Shown one piece after another: positions 44,541 to 53,652 of a DNA stretch of 64,000 nucleotides; the stretch's first letter is position 1; each line of letters begins with the position of its first letter. Where the stretch lies: contig CM066033.1 of the NCBI GenBank assembly GCA_033557465.1, positions 383,725,289 to 383,789,288 on the forward strand, read 5' to 3'. The notes beneath the pieces were generated by a model that worked only from the letters and a program-made list of their open reading frames with translations, did no database searches and had not been told where the DNA came from. A program made the translations under genes and the position numbers. Origin of the DNA: Ichthyophis bannanicus. Its lineage: Eukaryota > Chordata > Amphibia > Gymnophiona > Ichthyophiidae.

Positions 44541-45655
44541 AAGTACCAGAGCAGTACCCGCCCGGGTGGGATTCGCCATTCCGGAATGTAGCACTGCCTG
44601 CGCAAACCTGGAGTCTGCCGTGCTCTGCACGTCCAGCCTGTAGTGCTTGGTGAAGGAGTGCAGCGAGGACCAAGTTGCTGCCCTACAGATGTCCAGAGGG
44701 GGAACTAGGCTGAACTCTGCCCAAGAGGTAGCCTGTGCACGAGTTGAGTGAGCGCGCAGGCCCCCTGGGACCTGTTTCCCCTTGAGGATATAGGCGGAGG
44801 CTATCGCCTCCCTGATCCACCTGGAAATTGAGGCCTTGGCCGCCGCCTCTCCCTTGTGAGGCCCTCCGAACTGCACAAAGTCGTTCTGATTTCCGGAAGG
44901 GCGCCGTGCGGGAGAGGTAAGGCTTCAAGGCCCTGGGGACGTCGAGCAGATGAAGCTTACTATCTCCCCCTCCCGGTCCCTCCGGAGAGAGAGTTGGGAG
45001 AGAGATGGACTGGTTAACGTGAAAGGGAGAGATCACCTTAGGCAAAAATGAAGGGACTGTCCGAAGGACTACCTTATCCCTGAGGAAGGACAGAAAAGGA
45101 GGCCGAGCGGACAGGGCTTGTAACTCGGAGACTCTTCTAGCTGAGCAAATGGCCACCAGGAACACTGTCTTCAGCGTCAGATCCTTCAAGGAGGCCTTCT
45201 TCAAAGGCTCAAAGGGTTCCGCGGCTAGTGTATTTAGTACCAGGTTGAGGTCCCAAGGGGGGATGACCGATCTTCGCTGCGGTCGAAGCCGCCTGACCGC
45301 TTTCAAGAACCTGACAACGTCCGCATTGGCTCCCAAAGCTTTTCCGCCCACTTTGCCCCTATAGCAAGCGATGGCCGCCAGTTGTACTCTCAAGGAGCTG
45401 TGGGCCAGCCCCTTGTCGAGACCCGCTTGCAAAAATTCCAGCACCTCCGGGACCGAGGCGGACAGAGGATTCTTCCGGCGCTCCGTACACCATGCCTCAA
45501 AGATACGCCAAACTCTTACATAGGAAAGACAGGTGGAGCGCTTCCTCGCGCTTAACATGGTCGCGATTACTGCCGCCGAGTAGCCACGCTTCAAGAGCCT
45601 CGCCCTTTCAATAGCCAAGCCGTAAGCGAGAATCGATCCACGTGTGGCATCTGAA
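44535..45655 (-). pseudogene. A4 tyrosine recombinase (single frameshift)
   Basis: From SILAYGLAIERARLLKRGYS to the stop at 44535. Core-binding part with YVRVWRIFEAWC, catalytic core with intact SARRVSEL, then after the break AKASISRWIREAIASAY, HSTR, AATWSSLHSF and the TKHYRLD box with the tyrosine nucleophile. The frame shifts once at about 44875-44885, between FRKSERL and QFGGPHKG. It otherwise retains all five catalytic residues of the family. The upstream extension of the same frame to 46017 overlaps the pol frame and is at least partly a shadow. Confidence 0.85.
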
Positions 45656-47723
45656 CCGGACCCTGCTTGAGTAGGTCCTTCCTGACGGGGAGGCGCCACG
45701 GGCGGTCGGCGATCATCCTTACCAGGTCCGCATACCAAGGACGACGGGGCCAATCCGGGGCAATAAGGACTACAAGGCCCCGGTGAGCTTCCACCCGCTG
45801 GAGAATCTTCCCGATTAGTGCCCAAGGGGGGAAGACATAAAGAAGACCCTCCGAGGGCCACCTTTGAGACAGGGCGTCTAGGCCCTCGGACATCCTTTCC
45901 TTCCGCCGGCTGAAGAATCGGCTTACTTTGGCGGATGCGAACCGCGCCATGAGGTCCATGACTGGGGGGCCCCACAGGGCTACTATCTGGTCGAAGATCT
46001 CCTGATGCAGCTCCCACTCGCCGTGGTCTATCCTGTACCTGCTGAGGTAATCAGCCATGATGTTGTCCGTCCCGGCCACGTGCTGCGCCGACAGCGCTTT
46101 CAGGTGAACTTCCGCCCACTTGAACAGGGAGTCCGCCTCCTTTTCCAATGCCGGACTGCTGGTGCCGCCCTGGTGATTGATGTACGCCACGGCCGTGACG
46201 TTGTCGGAGAGAACGCGAATCGCTTTCCCTAGCACCGAGGACTGAAGCGCCTTGAGTGCCCGGGCGACGGCTCTCAATTCCAGACGGTTGATAGGCCATG
46301 AGGATTCCACTGCCGACCACAGCCCCTGGACAAACTGGTCCTCGCAATGTGCTCCCCAGCCGGCCAGACTGGCGTCCGTCGTCAACAGCACCCACTGAGG
46401 AGGCTCGAGGGGCATTCCACGACTCAAGTTCCTTGGACATCTCCACCAGAGGAGAGAGTGCTTTGTCCAAGGGGCGCAGGGAAGCTGCCGGGACAAGGGG
46501 TGCTGTTGGGGAGACCACCGCCGCAACAGGGACCGCTGTAACGGGCGCATGTGTGCTCTGGCCCACGGAACAACCTCTATTGCTGCCGCCATGGTTCCCA
46601 GCAATTGTAGGTAATGCCACGCTGAAGGGAGCCGCCTGCCCAAGAACTGCGAGACTAGGGTTCTCAGGTCCTTCATCCTTGAGCTGGACAGAAAGACCCT
46701 GCCTCTGCCTGTGTGGAACTTTGCTCCGAGATATTCGAGCTCCTGGGATGGAAGCAAGCTGCTCTTTGCCCGATTGATGACCCATCCTAGCTCCTCCAGA
46801 AGTTGAATCACTTCGGCTGTGGCCCGGAGACTTTCCTCTTCTGATTTTGCCCGTATCAGCCAGTCGTCCAGGTAGGGGTGCACTAAGATTCCCTTCTTTC
46901 GTAGGGCGGCCGCCACCACCACCATCACCTTGGTAAAGGCTCGCGGCGCTGTCGCTAGACCAAAGGGTAGCGCCTGAAATTGAAAATGACCTCGAGGGAC
47001 AGCGAATCTGAGGAACTGCTGATGGGCCCTTCTGACCGGGATATGCAGGTATGCTTCTGTCAGATCTAACGAAGTCAAGAACTCTCCGGCTCTCACAGCC
47101 GCTATCACTGATCTCAGGGTTTCCATCCGGAAGTGAGGTACCTTGAGGCAGCGGTTGACCTGCTTTAGGTCCAGGATCGGACGAAAGGAGTCCTCCTTTT
47201 TTGGGACGACAAAGTAAATCGAGTATCGACCCGTACCGCATTGGTCTGGAGGCACCGGAACTACGGCCCCGAGATCTAAGAGGCGAGAAAGAGTAGACTC
47301 TATAGCGTTCCTTTTTGCTGTGGAACCGCAGGGAGACTGAACAAAGGCTGGGAGTATTTGCTTTGCAAATTCGAGGGAGTATCCTTCTCGAATCACCTCT
47401 AGCACCCACTGATCGGATGTGACTCGGGACCAGGCGGGAAGAAAGTGCCTCAGGCGACCGCCTACCGGCAATCCGCCCTCCTGGGCCCCCTGTATCTCAG
47501 TGTTGTTTTCTGGGGCCCGAGGAAAAGGAGGAGGAGGAGGATGAGAACCCCCTGCCCCGAAACCCCCGGGATCCTTGGCCCCTAGCGTTAGAACGACCCC
47601 TGAGGAAAGGGTTAGGCCTAGATGAGCGAAACCTCCGAGGTTCTCTAGGTTGGTTCCGAGCTGTGGCAGAAGATCGAGCTTGCTTGGGCCTGTCCTCGGG
47701 AAGCCTGCCGCCCTTGGACTCAC
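45591..47723 (-). CDS. A4 reverse transcriptase-RNase H polyprotein
   Basis: Open frame of 710 codons; the true start may be internal. Residues about 1-75 overlap the gag C-terminus by 227 bp in another frame. RT at about 130-310: RYSIYFVVPKKEDSFRPILD, FLTSLDLTEAYLHIPVR, FGLATAPRAFTKVMV and the catalytic VHPYLDDWLI. Connection, then RNase H at about 440-570: LTTDASLAGWGAH (Asp), INRLELRAV (Glu), VLSDNVTAVAYINHQGG (Asp) and HVAGTDNIMADYLSR (Asp). About 590-700 is the domain after RNase H (MDLMARFASAKVSRFF, FPPWALI, APDWPRRPWY), at the place of the DIRS Dam-like methyltransferase. It copies DIRS RNA into circular cDNA in the host cell. Intact. Confidence 0.9.
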   Translation of the reverse strand: MSPRAAGFPRTGPSKLDLLPQLGTNLENLGGFAHLGLTLSSGVVLTLGAKDPGGFGAGGSHPPPPPFPRAPENNTEIQGAQEGGLPVGGRLRHFLPAWSRVTSDQWVLEVIREGYSLEFAKQILPAFVQSPCGSTAKRNAIESTLSRLLDLGAVVPVPPDQCGTGRYSIYFVVPKKEDSFRPILDLKQVNRCLKVPHFRMETLRSVIAAVRAGEFLTSLDLTEAYLHIPVRRAHQQFLRFAVPRGHFQFQALPFGLATAPRAFTKVMVVVAAALRKKGILVHPYLDDWLIRAKSEEESLRATAEVIQLLEELGWVINRAKSSLLPSQELEYLGAKFHTGRGRVFLSSSRMKDLRTLVSQFLGRRLPSAWHYLQLLGTMAAAIEVVPWARAHMRPLQRSLLRRWSPQQHPLSRQLPCAPWTKHSLLWWRCPRNLSRGMPLEPPQWVLLTTDASLAGWGAHCEDQFVQGLWSAVESSWPINRLELRAVARALKALQSSVLGKAIRVLSDNVTAVAYINHQGGTSSPALEKEADSLFKWAEVHLKALSAQHVAGTDNIMADYLSRYRIDHGEWELHQEIFDQIVALWGPPVMDLMARFASAKVSRFFSRRKERMSEGLDALSQRWPSEGLLYVFPPWALIGKILQRVEAHRGLVVLIAPDWPRRPWYADLVRMIADRPWRLPVRKDLLKQGPVQMPHVDRFSLTAWLLKGRGS

Positions 47724-49011
47724 CCAGGTCTTTTACTAACTTGTCAAGGTCCTCTCCGAATAAAAGTTTCCCCTTAAAGGGAAGGCGACTCAGGCGAGCT
47801 TTGGAGGAGGCATCAGCGGCCCAATTCCGGAGCCACAAATAGCGTCTGGCTGCCACCACTGAGGCCATGTTCTTAGCTAAGCTCCGGATGAGGTCATACT
47901 GGCTATCCGCCAAGAAGGCCGTGCCTGATTCCAACCTAGCCGCGTGGGCTAGAACCCCCTCGGGGGAGCCCTCCTCTGCCTGGAGTTGTTGTGACCACCT
48001 CAAACAGGCTCGTGCCACCCATGCCCCAGAAACTGAGGCCTGTAAGGCGAGAGCGCTCACGTCGAAGGCTTGCTTAAGGAGTGTGTCCAATCTTCTGTCT
48101 TGTGCATCCCTCAAAGCCGCGCTGCCCTCCACTGGGATGGTGGTTTTCTTCTTCGTCACTGCCGAAACCGCCGCATCCACCCTGGGGGACTTCAGAAGCT
48201 CTTTGTCTGCTTCTGGGAGAGGGTAGAGCCGAGACATGGCCCTGACCCCCCTCAACGCTGACTCTGGTTGATTCCATTCCTCCTGAATCATCTGACGCAC
48301 CACTCTGTGGACAGGAAAAACCCTCTGGGACCTTCTGATGGCCTGGATCAAGGGATCTTCCAAAGCTTCCTCCTCCGCGGGGGCGTCCGAGGCTACGTTG
48401 AGAGCTTTCAGGGAGTCATTTATTAGAGCGGGCAACTCCTCCCGCCGAAATACTCTTATTATGCGAGAGTGGTCCTCCTCCGGGATCTCCCCTTCCTCCA
48501 GCTCCTCCTCTTCCTCCTCCAATTCCTTATCCGAGGTCTCTTCTTCAGGCAAGTCCTGGAAGAGCGGAGTGAGGGGCTCTTCAACCACCAGTCTGGGGTG
48601 CTTTGAGGGTATCCCAGAGTCCTGAGCGTTAGACTTCATGGGTCTGACCAGTTTAGCCTCGGCCGAAGGACCCGCTTCCCCCGGACCAAGACCCTTCTTA
48701 CGTATGCAATAGGCCTGGTGCAGCAGGAGAATGAAATCAGGAGAGAAGAGGTCCCCGGCTCCCCCTTCTCCTGTAGGAAGGGAGGGGGGAGGAATAGGGG
48801 GAAGAGGAGCCTCTGAGTGAGAAGGGGGGGACAACTGGGACGCCACTTCCCCTTCCGACGGGCCCGAGGACCCCTGCGAGACCTGGGACATGGCAAGGCT
48901 GATTTCCTGTTCCACCGAGGAAGCCACTGCAGCGCAGCCCCTGCAGACCCCTGCCTCGGATGCAGTACCTCTCCGGGTGCCACACGATGGACACCTTGGT
49001 TTGCCTGCCAT
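47497..49011 (-). CDS. A4 gag with LAP2-alpha-like domain
   Basis: 504 codons, intact. Starts MAGKPRCPSCGTRRG. CPSC and CRGC form a zinc-ribbon-like N-terminus (about residues 7-27). A Pro/Ser-rich and then acidic stretch follows (about 50-190, EEEEELEEGE). The LAP2-alpha-like domain spans about 195-370 (RIIRVFRREELPALINDSLK, FPVHRVVRQMIQEEW, SPRVDAAVSAVTK, VSGAWVARACLRWSQQL). The last 130 residues carry LPFKGKLLFGEDLDKLVKDL and an Arg/Gly/Ser-rich tail suited to RNA binding. Likely capsid-like protein of DIRS. Resemblance to nuclear lamina-associated LAP2-alpha is by the shared domain; it is not the host TMPO gene. Confidence 0.9.
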   Translation of the reverse strand: MAGKPRCPSCGTRRGTASEAGVCRGCAAVASSVEQEISLAMSQVSQGSSGPSEGEVASQLSPPSHSEAPLPPIPPPSLPTGEGGAGDLFSPDFILLLHQAYCIRKKGLGPGEAGPSAEAKLVRPMKSNAQDSGIPSKHPRLVVEEPLTPLFQDLPEEETSDKELEEEEEELEEGEIPEEDHSRIIRVFRREELPALINDSLKALNVASDAPAEEEALEDPLIQAIRRSQRVFPVHRVVRQMIQEEWNQPESALRGVRAMSRLYPLPEADKELLKSPRVDAAVSAVTKKKTTIPVEGSAALRDAQDRRLDTLLKQAFDVSALALQASVSGAWVARACLRWSQQLQAEEGSPEGVLAHAARLESGTAFLADSQYDLIRSLAKNMASVVAARRYLWLRNWAADASSKARLSRLPFKGKLLFGEDLDKLVKDLGESKGGRLPEDRPKQARSSATARNQPREPRRFRSSRPNPFLRGRSNARGQGSRGFRGRGFSSSSSSFSSGPRKQH

Positions 49012-50002
49012 GCTCCTCGGGAGTAGCTAAAGGGATTTCCCTTACAGAAAGGAAAGAAACTACCCCAATCAAGTCAATAAGGGAAAAAAAAAATTTAAAT
49101 TGATTAAAATTAAAATCAAAAATTAACTCAATATATTAATTAAGAATTAAAATTAAAAAGAGAAGCAATTATCCCCCGACTAAGAAAGGAAATGCTCCCC
49201 AGAAGCCGGCATGCAAAGACAGGAATCCCGAAGAAAAACCGGGACAACCGAAGTCCTTTTAGAATGAATCACCCTGTTCAGGCTGAGTAAACATAAAGAA
49301 CTTTAACAACGATTCAATCTTTTTTCAGCACATCAGCTGAATACTTGCGGTTTGGATGATTCTCTCCAGGCCCGAGGCCGTGATCCTCCGGAGTCGGCTC
49401 AACACGTGGTAGGCCCCGACCACGTGGAGCCGTTTGCAGCGGAGCTCGTCCCAAAGCTCTTTTTTTTCTGTCTCGGCCGCTCCGGGTGGAGGAGAGACTG
49501 GAAGCCGCGACCCAACTACCGCGGGAGCCTCCCTCGCGGCTCCGGAGTCAGACGCTGCCCTCGATTGCGCCGCGGTGAGAAGAGGAGCTGAAGTAAGTAG
49601 TACCCTCTCCCTCCTGACCGGCAAGTCCTCTAGCGCTCAGCCGCCGGCGGGGGCTTCGGCGCAAGGACGGGCAGGGCTTCAGGCAGGGCTGCAGAGGAGC
49701 AGGTCGCTCTCACAGCGAGAGGAAGTCTGCTCGTTCCTCCTCGCTGCAGCAGTGGGCAGAAGAAATCTCCTTCGGTCCCCGAATCGGGCCGCGGGGGGGG
49801 GGGGGGGGGGTGGGGGGGGGAGGAGAGGAGAGTGCTCCCACAAGAGGGAACTAAAATGAAGTAAATTAAGCCAAGTAAAGAATCTACCTAAGAGGAAATA
49901 AAATAAATCAAATTGATGAAAATGAAAATTAAAATTAGGAGAAGTTAGGACTCCAGTAAGCCCTAGGCTTACGGAACCCTCCAGCTGCTTGGAGGCTGAG
50001 AA
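49012..50002 (-). other. A4 5' leader
   Basis: About 1 kb before gag. Contains an 18-G tract (49793-49810). Frames here are short and not shared with other copies; no gene supported. Confidence 0.55.
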
Positions 50003-50131
50003 TACTGGAGTTGGTGGGTGGCACCAGTGGTATATATACCGCTCCACCCCAAAAAGGTTGGGCTCAGCCTCCAAGCTGCTGGAAGGGTTGCGTAACCCTG
50101 AAGTAAAGGGACTGGAGTGACGATAAGGAAG
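50003..50131 (-). repeat. A4 5' ITR
   Basis: Core 50003-50116 matches 44039-44152 inverted with one mismatch; 15-bp outer end GTGACGATAAGGAAG. Confidence 0.88.
50025..50045 (-). promoter_or_regulatory. Possible TATA box in the A4 5' ITR
   Basis: GGTATATATACC (50029-50040) is a perfect palindrome with a TATATA core. A TATA-like stretch is present at the same ITR place in A3 (near 39125) and A2 (39354), so it is conserved between subfamilies. Promoter role is inferred. Confidence 0.4.
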
Positions 50132-50282
50132 ATTTGACACAGAGATACAGGGAGTTTATTCCAGGCATAAGGGTCAGGAAGGTGAAAAGACCAAAGTCTG
50201 GAGTTGGTAGTGAAAGTCAACACAAAGAGCAGCAAGCCGCTCTTGCAGTGGAACCCAGAAAACAAGGAGCAAGAGACGTGTG
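50132..50282 (-). other. L2-like LINE piece (see 42500-50280)
   Basis: Upstream part of the split L2-like tail; codes on the minus strand for a NSRLWSFHLPDPYAWNKL-type sequence. Confidence 0.6.
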
Positions 50283-50310
50283 AAGGTCACAGAAGTCTTT
50301 ATTAGTTGAA

Positions 50311-50345
50311 CCCCAACGCGTTTCGGCAACGCCTTCCTCAGGGAT
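50311..50345 (-). ncRNA. Hammerhead-ribozyme-like core in the Penelope terminal repeat
   Basis: Minus strand reads CCCTGAGGAAGGCGTTGCC then GAAACGCG. The CUGANGA box, a short GGC/GCC stem II with GTT loop, and the GAAAC box are in the correct order and spacing for a minimal hammerhead, which Penelope-like elements are known to carry. The first stem II pair looks like an A-C mismatch, so activity is unsure. Confidence 0.5.
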
Positions 50346-50479
50346 GGTATGCAGCTTGCAGAATAAAGTAAAATAAAATCAAAACAATTAAAATAAGATG
50401 ATCTATGAATCTCAAATAGTTAACACATAAAATACATCCATCCTTTTAAATCACACATTTTACTCTGGAAACGATATAT

Positions 50480-52884
50480 CATAGGTGTCAAACTCTGGCC
50501 CGCGGGCCAAATTTGGCCCGTAGTGTAATTATATTTGGCCCGCGAGGCTATACCAAATGACTACTAGAGCTAGCCCGCCGGTATTATACAGCGCATTCAT
50601 TCATCGCTAATACTACAAATCCCATAATGCCTTGCTGTGTTTTGGCGCGTCAATCAGGACAGGTCCCAGAAACGCCCTCTCCTGTGTGACAGAAGTCATA
50701 GCGATCTCAAGCTACAACTGTCACTGTGGAACCCCTTCCCAAAAATGGCAAAAAGAAAGGCAGACAACAGGAACTTTCTGGACAGGTGGGAGACAGAATA
50801 TTTGTTTGTCTGATTTGTGGAGTCAACGTGGCTATAACTAAGGAGTATAACATTCGACGACACTATGAAACAAAACACCATGACAAGTACAAGGACCTGG
50901 ACATGACTCAAAGGAGCCAGAAAGTGGAGGAGATGAAAAGAAGTTTGGTTTCACAACAGAATATGTTCAAAAAAGCCACATCACAAAGTGAGGCTGCTGT
51001 AAAGGCTAGTTATATTGTGGCAGCAGAGATCGCAAAATCAGCCCGGCCCTTTAATGAGGGAGAGTTTGTGAAAAAGTGCATGTTGAAAGTTTGTGACATC
51101 GTGTGCCCAGAGAAAAAGCAAGCCTTTTCAAACGTGAGCCTGAGCAGAAACACAGTAGCTGATCGCACATGTGATCTTGCCACCAATCTGTATGACCAGC
51201 TTTTGGAAAAGGGAAAAGATTTCGTTGCATTCTCCCTTGCTGTGGATGAGAGCAGCGACGCATCTGATACTGCTCAGCTGTCAGTCTTCATCCGTGGAGT
51301 GGACTCAAATATGTGTGTTACGGAGGAGCTATTGGGATTCAAATCAATGCATGGCACAACCACAGGAAAGGAAATTTTTGAGGAGGTTTCCAAATGCGTA
51401 ACTGAAATAAAGCTGCCGTGGGATAAACTCGTGGGATTAACGACAGATGGTGCGCCAGCGATGTGCGGTAAAACAAGTGGACTGGTGGGCAGGGTCCGGG
51501 AGAAGATGCAGGAAGAGAACTGTGCAGGTGAACTAACTGTTTATCACTGCATCATACATCAGGAATCATTGTGTGGCAAAGCCCTAAAGATGGAACATGT
51601 TATGACCACAGTAACACAAGTAGTTAACTTTATAAGAGCCAAAGGTCTGAATCACCGCCAGTTTAAGTCTTTTCTGGAGGAGTGTGGTTCGGAATACGCA
51701 GACGTGCCGTATCACACAGAGGTGAGATGGTTAAGCCGAGGAAAAGTACTGAATAGATGTTTTGAGCTGCATGAGGAAATATGTCAGTTTCTGGAAAGCA
51801 AAGGGAAGGACACAGCAGAGCTTCGGGAGAAAACGTTTCTGTGTGAGCTGGCCTTTCTGTGTGACATCTCGAGCCATCTCGATGCGCTGAACCTGCAGCT
51901 TCAGGGGCGGGGGCGCATCATCAGAGACATGTACGCTGCAGTGAGGGCTTTTAAAACTAAACTGTGCCTGTGGGAGAATCAGATGCTGCAAGGAAACCTT
52001 GGCCATTTTCCCTGCTGCCAAACCATGAAAACGCAGTTCTTTACCAACTTGTTCCCATGCGCACAGTTTGCTGAAAAACTCAGTGTACTCGGCGCTGAGT
52101 TTAGCCGGCGATTTGCCGACTTTGATGTCCAGAAATGTAGGTTTGAACTGCTCAGTAATCCCTTTGCAGTTAATGTGGAAAACGCACCAACCAACCTCCA
52201 AATGGAGCTAATTGAACTCCAGTGTAATGACACGCTGAAGTCAAAGTATGATGCTGTGGGCGCCGCCCAGTTTCCACAGTTCATCCCTGACACAATGCCT
52301 CAGCTCCGCACCCAAGCTGCTCAGATGCTCTCCATGTTCGGCAGCACTTATCTATGTGAGCAACTTTTCTCCTCGATGATGACCAAAACATCTCACAGGA
52401 GACGTCTGACTGATGAACACCTTCGCTCGATACTGAGGATTTCCTCAGCTCAAAGCCTGAGCCCAGACATTGATGAACTATCATCCAAGAAGAGATGCCA
52501 GGTATCTGGCTTGGGCACATCAGATTAGATCAGTGTGCAGCAAACTGAGCAATAATTAACGTTTTCTTTATGCACTTTTTCTTGCTACTCCAAGACATGG
52601 GCTTGAATGGTTGATTAATTTTATTATTGTTATTTTAAAAATTATTTATTATTTAAATCTTATTTAATAAATGAATGTCATTGATTGTTTTTATTTGAAA
52701 TTGGTTTTTGCATATCTGAACTATTAAGTTATAAATTGTATAGTAATAAGTGTTGCTTCATATTCAATGTTAAAGCAAATCTTGTTTGGGTCCATATTAA
52801 AAGGTTCATTTGTTCAATGCTGGCCCGCGACTTTGTTCAAGTTTTACATTTTGGCCCACTGTGTATTTGAGTTTGACACCCCTG
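50480..52884 (+). mobile_element. hAT (Charlie/GTF2IRD2-like) DNA transposon
   Basis: 2405 bp with an 8-bp target-site duplication CGATATAT (50472-50479 and 52885-52892). Terminal inverted repeats CATAGGTGTCAAACT on the left and CAGGGGTGTCAAACT (reverse complement of the right end). Encodes one transposase. Duplication, ends and coding content are complete. Confidence 0.92.
50745..52528 (+). CDS. hAT transposase (GTF2IRD2/Charlie-like), N-terminal frameshift
   Basis: ATG at 50745 opens a 22-codon frame (MAKRKADNRNFLDRWETEY) that stops at 50811. The main frame runs to 52528 but can only start with a non-ATG codon (GTG at 50726), so a small deletion near 50800 has shifted it. The main frame has a BED-like finger (CLICGV with HYETKHH), the DUF4371/RNase H-like core with Asp in VDESSDASD and TTDGAPAM, the CIIHQ box, TEVRWLSRGKVL and a C-terminal hAT dimerisation region (FSSMMTKTSHRRRLTDEHL). 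About 590 residues, family length. DNA-cutting enzyme of the transposon, nearly complete. It resembles the host GTF2IRD2 transposase-derived part but sits inside its own transposon ends. Confidence 0.85.
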
Positions 52885-52892
52885 CGATATAT

Positions 52893-53651
52893 AGACGATG
52901 TATTAATGATATGGGATGGTACTGAGGCCTCATTACAAGCCTTTTCACTTGGCTTAATTCCCTTGACTAAAACGTACAATTTGAAGGAATGTTTAGTCCA
53001 GAACGCGTTGCATACCTAGATATCATGATAAAAAAGGAAGAGGGTTTTATCACAGATCTTTATTGTAAACCGACAGATAGAAACACCTTACTGAAATACG
53101 ACAGCTTCCACAATACATCCCTCAAGAATAAATTTACCCATCAGTCAATTTTTAAGGATCAAAAAAAGATTATACACCACAGAAATAGACTTTGAACATC
53201 ATGAAGTAGATATGCAGCAAAGATTTAGACAGCGTGGCTACCCACAGAAATGTATTAAAGCTCATCTCAAAGCCTGTACTACAGAACAAGCATCTTTTAT
53301 AGACTAAAGATCGCCCATACACAGACAGGATTAGTCTGTGCACTTACCTTTTCGAATTACTCTAAAGAAATTGTTAATATTTTAAACACAAGAGTGGGAT
53401 CTCTTGACTTCATTACCATCATTCGCCTCAAAAAACAAAAATTTACCGTAGCATATAAGCGCAACCCTAATCTTGCTAACATCTTAGTTCCGTCAGCTCT
53501 TACGCATCCTAAATTTCAGCCTAAAATTAAGGGCCACTTTAAATGCGGCAATTGCTCAGTTTGCCCCCACCATTCCTGTGAAAGATTGCTTCACACATCC
53601 GACATTAAGTCAGAAGATATACTTGCAACATTACTCTAACTGCAAGTCAGA
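52893..53651 (+). pseudogene. Penelope-like RT, C-terminal part (broken)
   Basis: Continues the RT: IDDVLMIWDGTEASLQAF, then VAYLDIMIKKEEGFITDLY and YCKPTDRNTLL in a second frame (52989-53195), then GHFKCGNCSVCPHH in a third frame (53394-53639), the Cys-rich linker that precedes the GIY-YIG domain in Penelope-like elements. Broken by frameshifts and stops; truncated by B3. Confidence 0.7.
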
Positions 53652-53652
53652 G

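Larger units (their letters stand above)
43991..50131 (-). mobile_element. DIRS-type retrotransposon A4 (family A), nearly intact
   Basis: 6141 bp. Ends set by the ICR (44443-44540), which joins the complement of the left end (AGGTAATTAGATCTTACC) and of the right end (GTGACGATAAGGAAG). The ITR cores of 114 bp (44039-44152 and 50003-50116) differ at one position. gag 47497-49011 and RT-RNase H 45591-47723 are open, and YR has one frameshift. It splits an L2-like LINE without target duplication. The youngest-looking DIRS copy here. Confidence 0.92.
42500..50280 (-). repeat. L2-like LINE 3' end, split by mariner and DIRS A4
   Basis: Three pieces (50280-50132, 43990-43826 and 42556 to about 42500) read in minus order reproduce the tail seen whole at 16275-16636: the CTTCAGACTTTG-like coding end, CCTGGAATAAACT, then TTGTAAACTACGAGCAGGGA, then GTAAAGCGCTGCGTATGTC. 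The pieces are separated exactly by A4 and by the mariner. Left limit is approximate. Confidence 0.7.
50283..53651 (+). mobile_element. Penelope-like element, split by a hAT transposon
   Basis: Left 50283-50440 is terminal-repeat sequence in inverted orientation, followed by RT codons up to 50479. The frame continues at 52885-52892 (the repeated 8-bp target) and beyond with YIDDVLMIWDGTEAS. It is cut on the right at 53652 by DIRS B3, so the 3' part (including any GIY-YIG endonuclease) is outside the window or lost. Confidence 0.75.

Noticed and set aside
46051..47409. 452-codon minus-strand frame
   Set aside because: Overlaps the A4 RT in another frame and lacks any recognisable motif.
47497..49011. 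Host TMPO (LAP2) gene
   Set aside because: The frame sits between DIRS ITRs beside RT and recombinase genes, has a zinc-ribbon N-terminus in place of LEM domains, and recurs in A2 and A3.
50745..52528. Host GTF2IRD2-like gene
   Set aside because: It is bounded by hAT inverted repeats and an 8-bp target-site duplication, is intronless, and has no GTF2I repeats.
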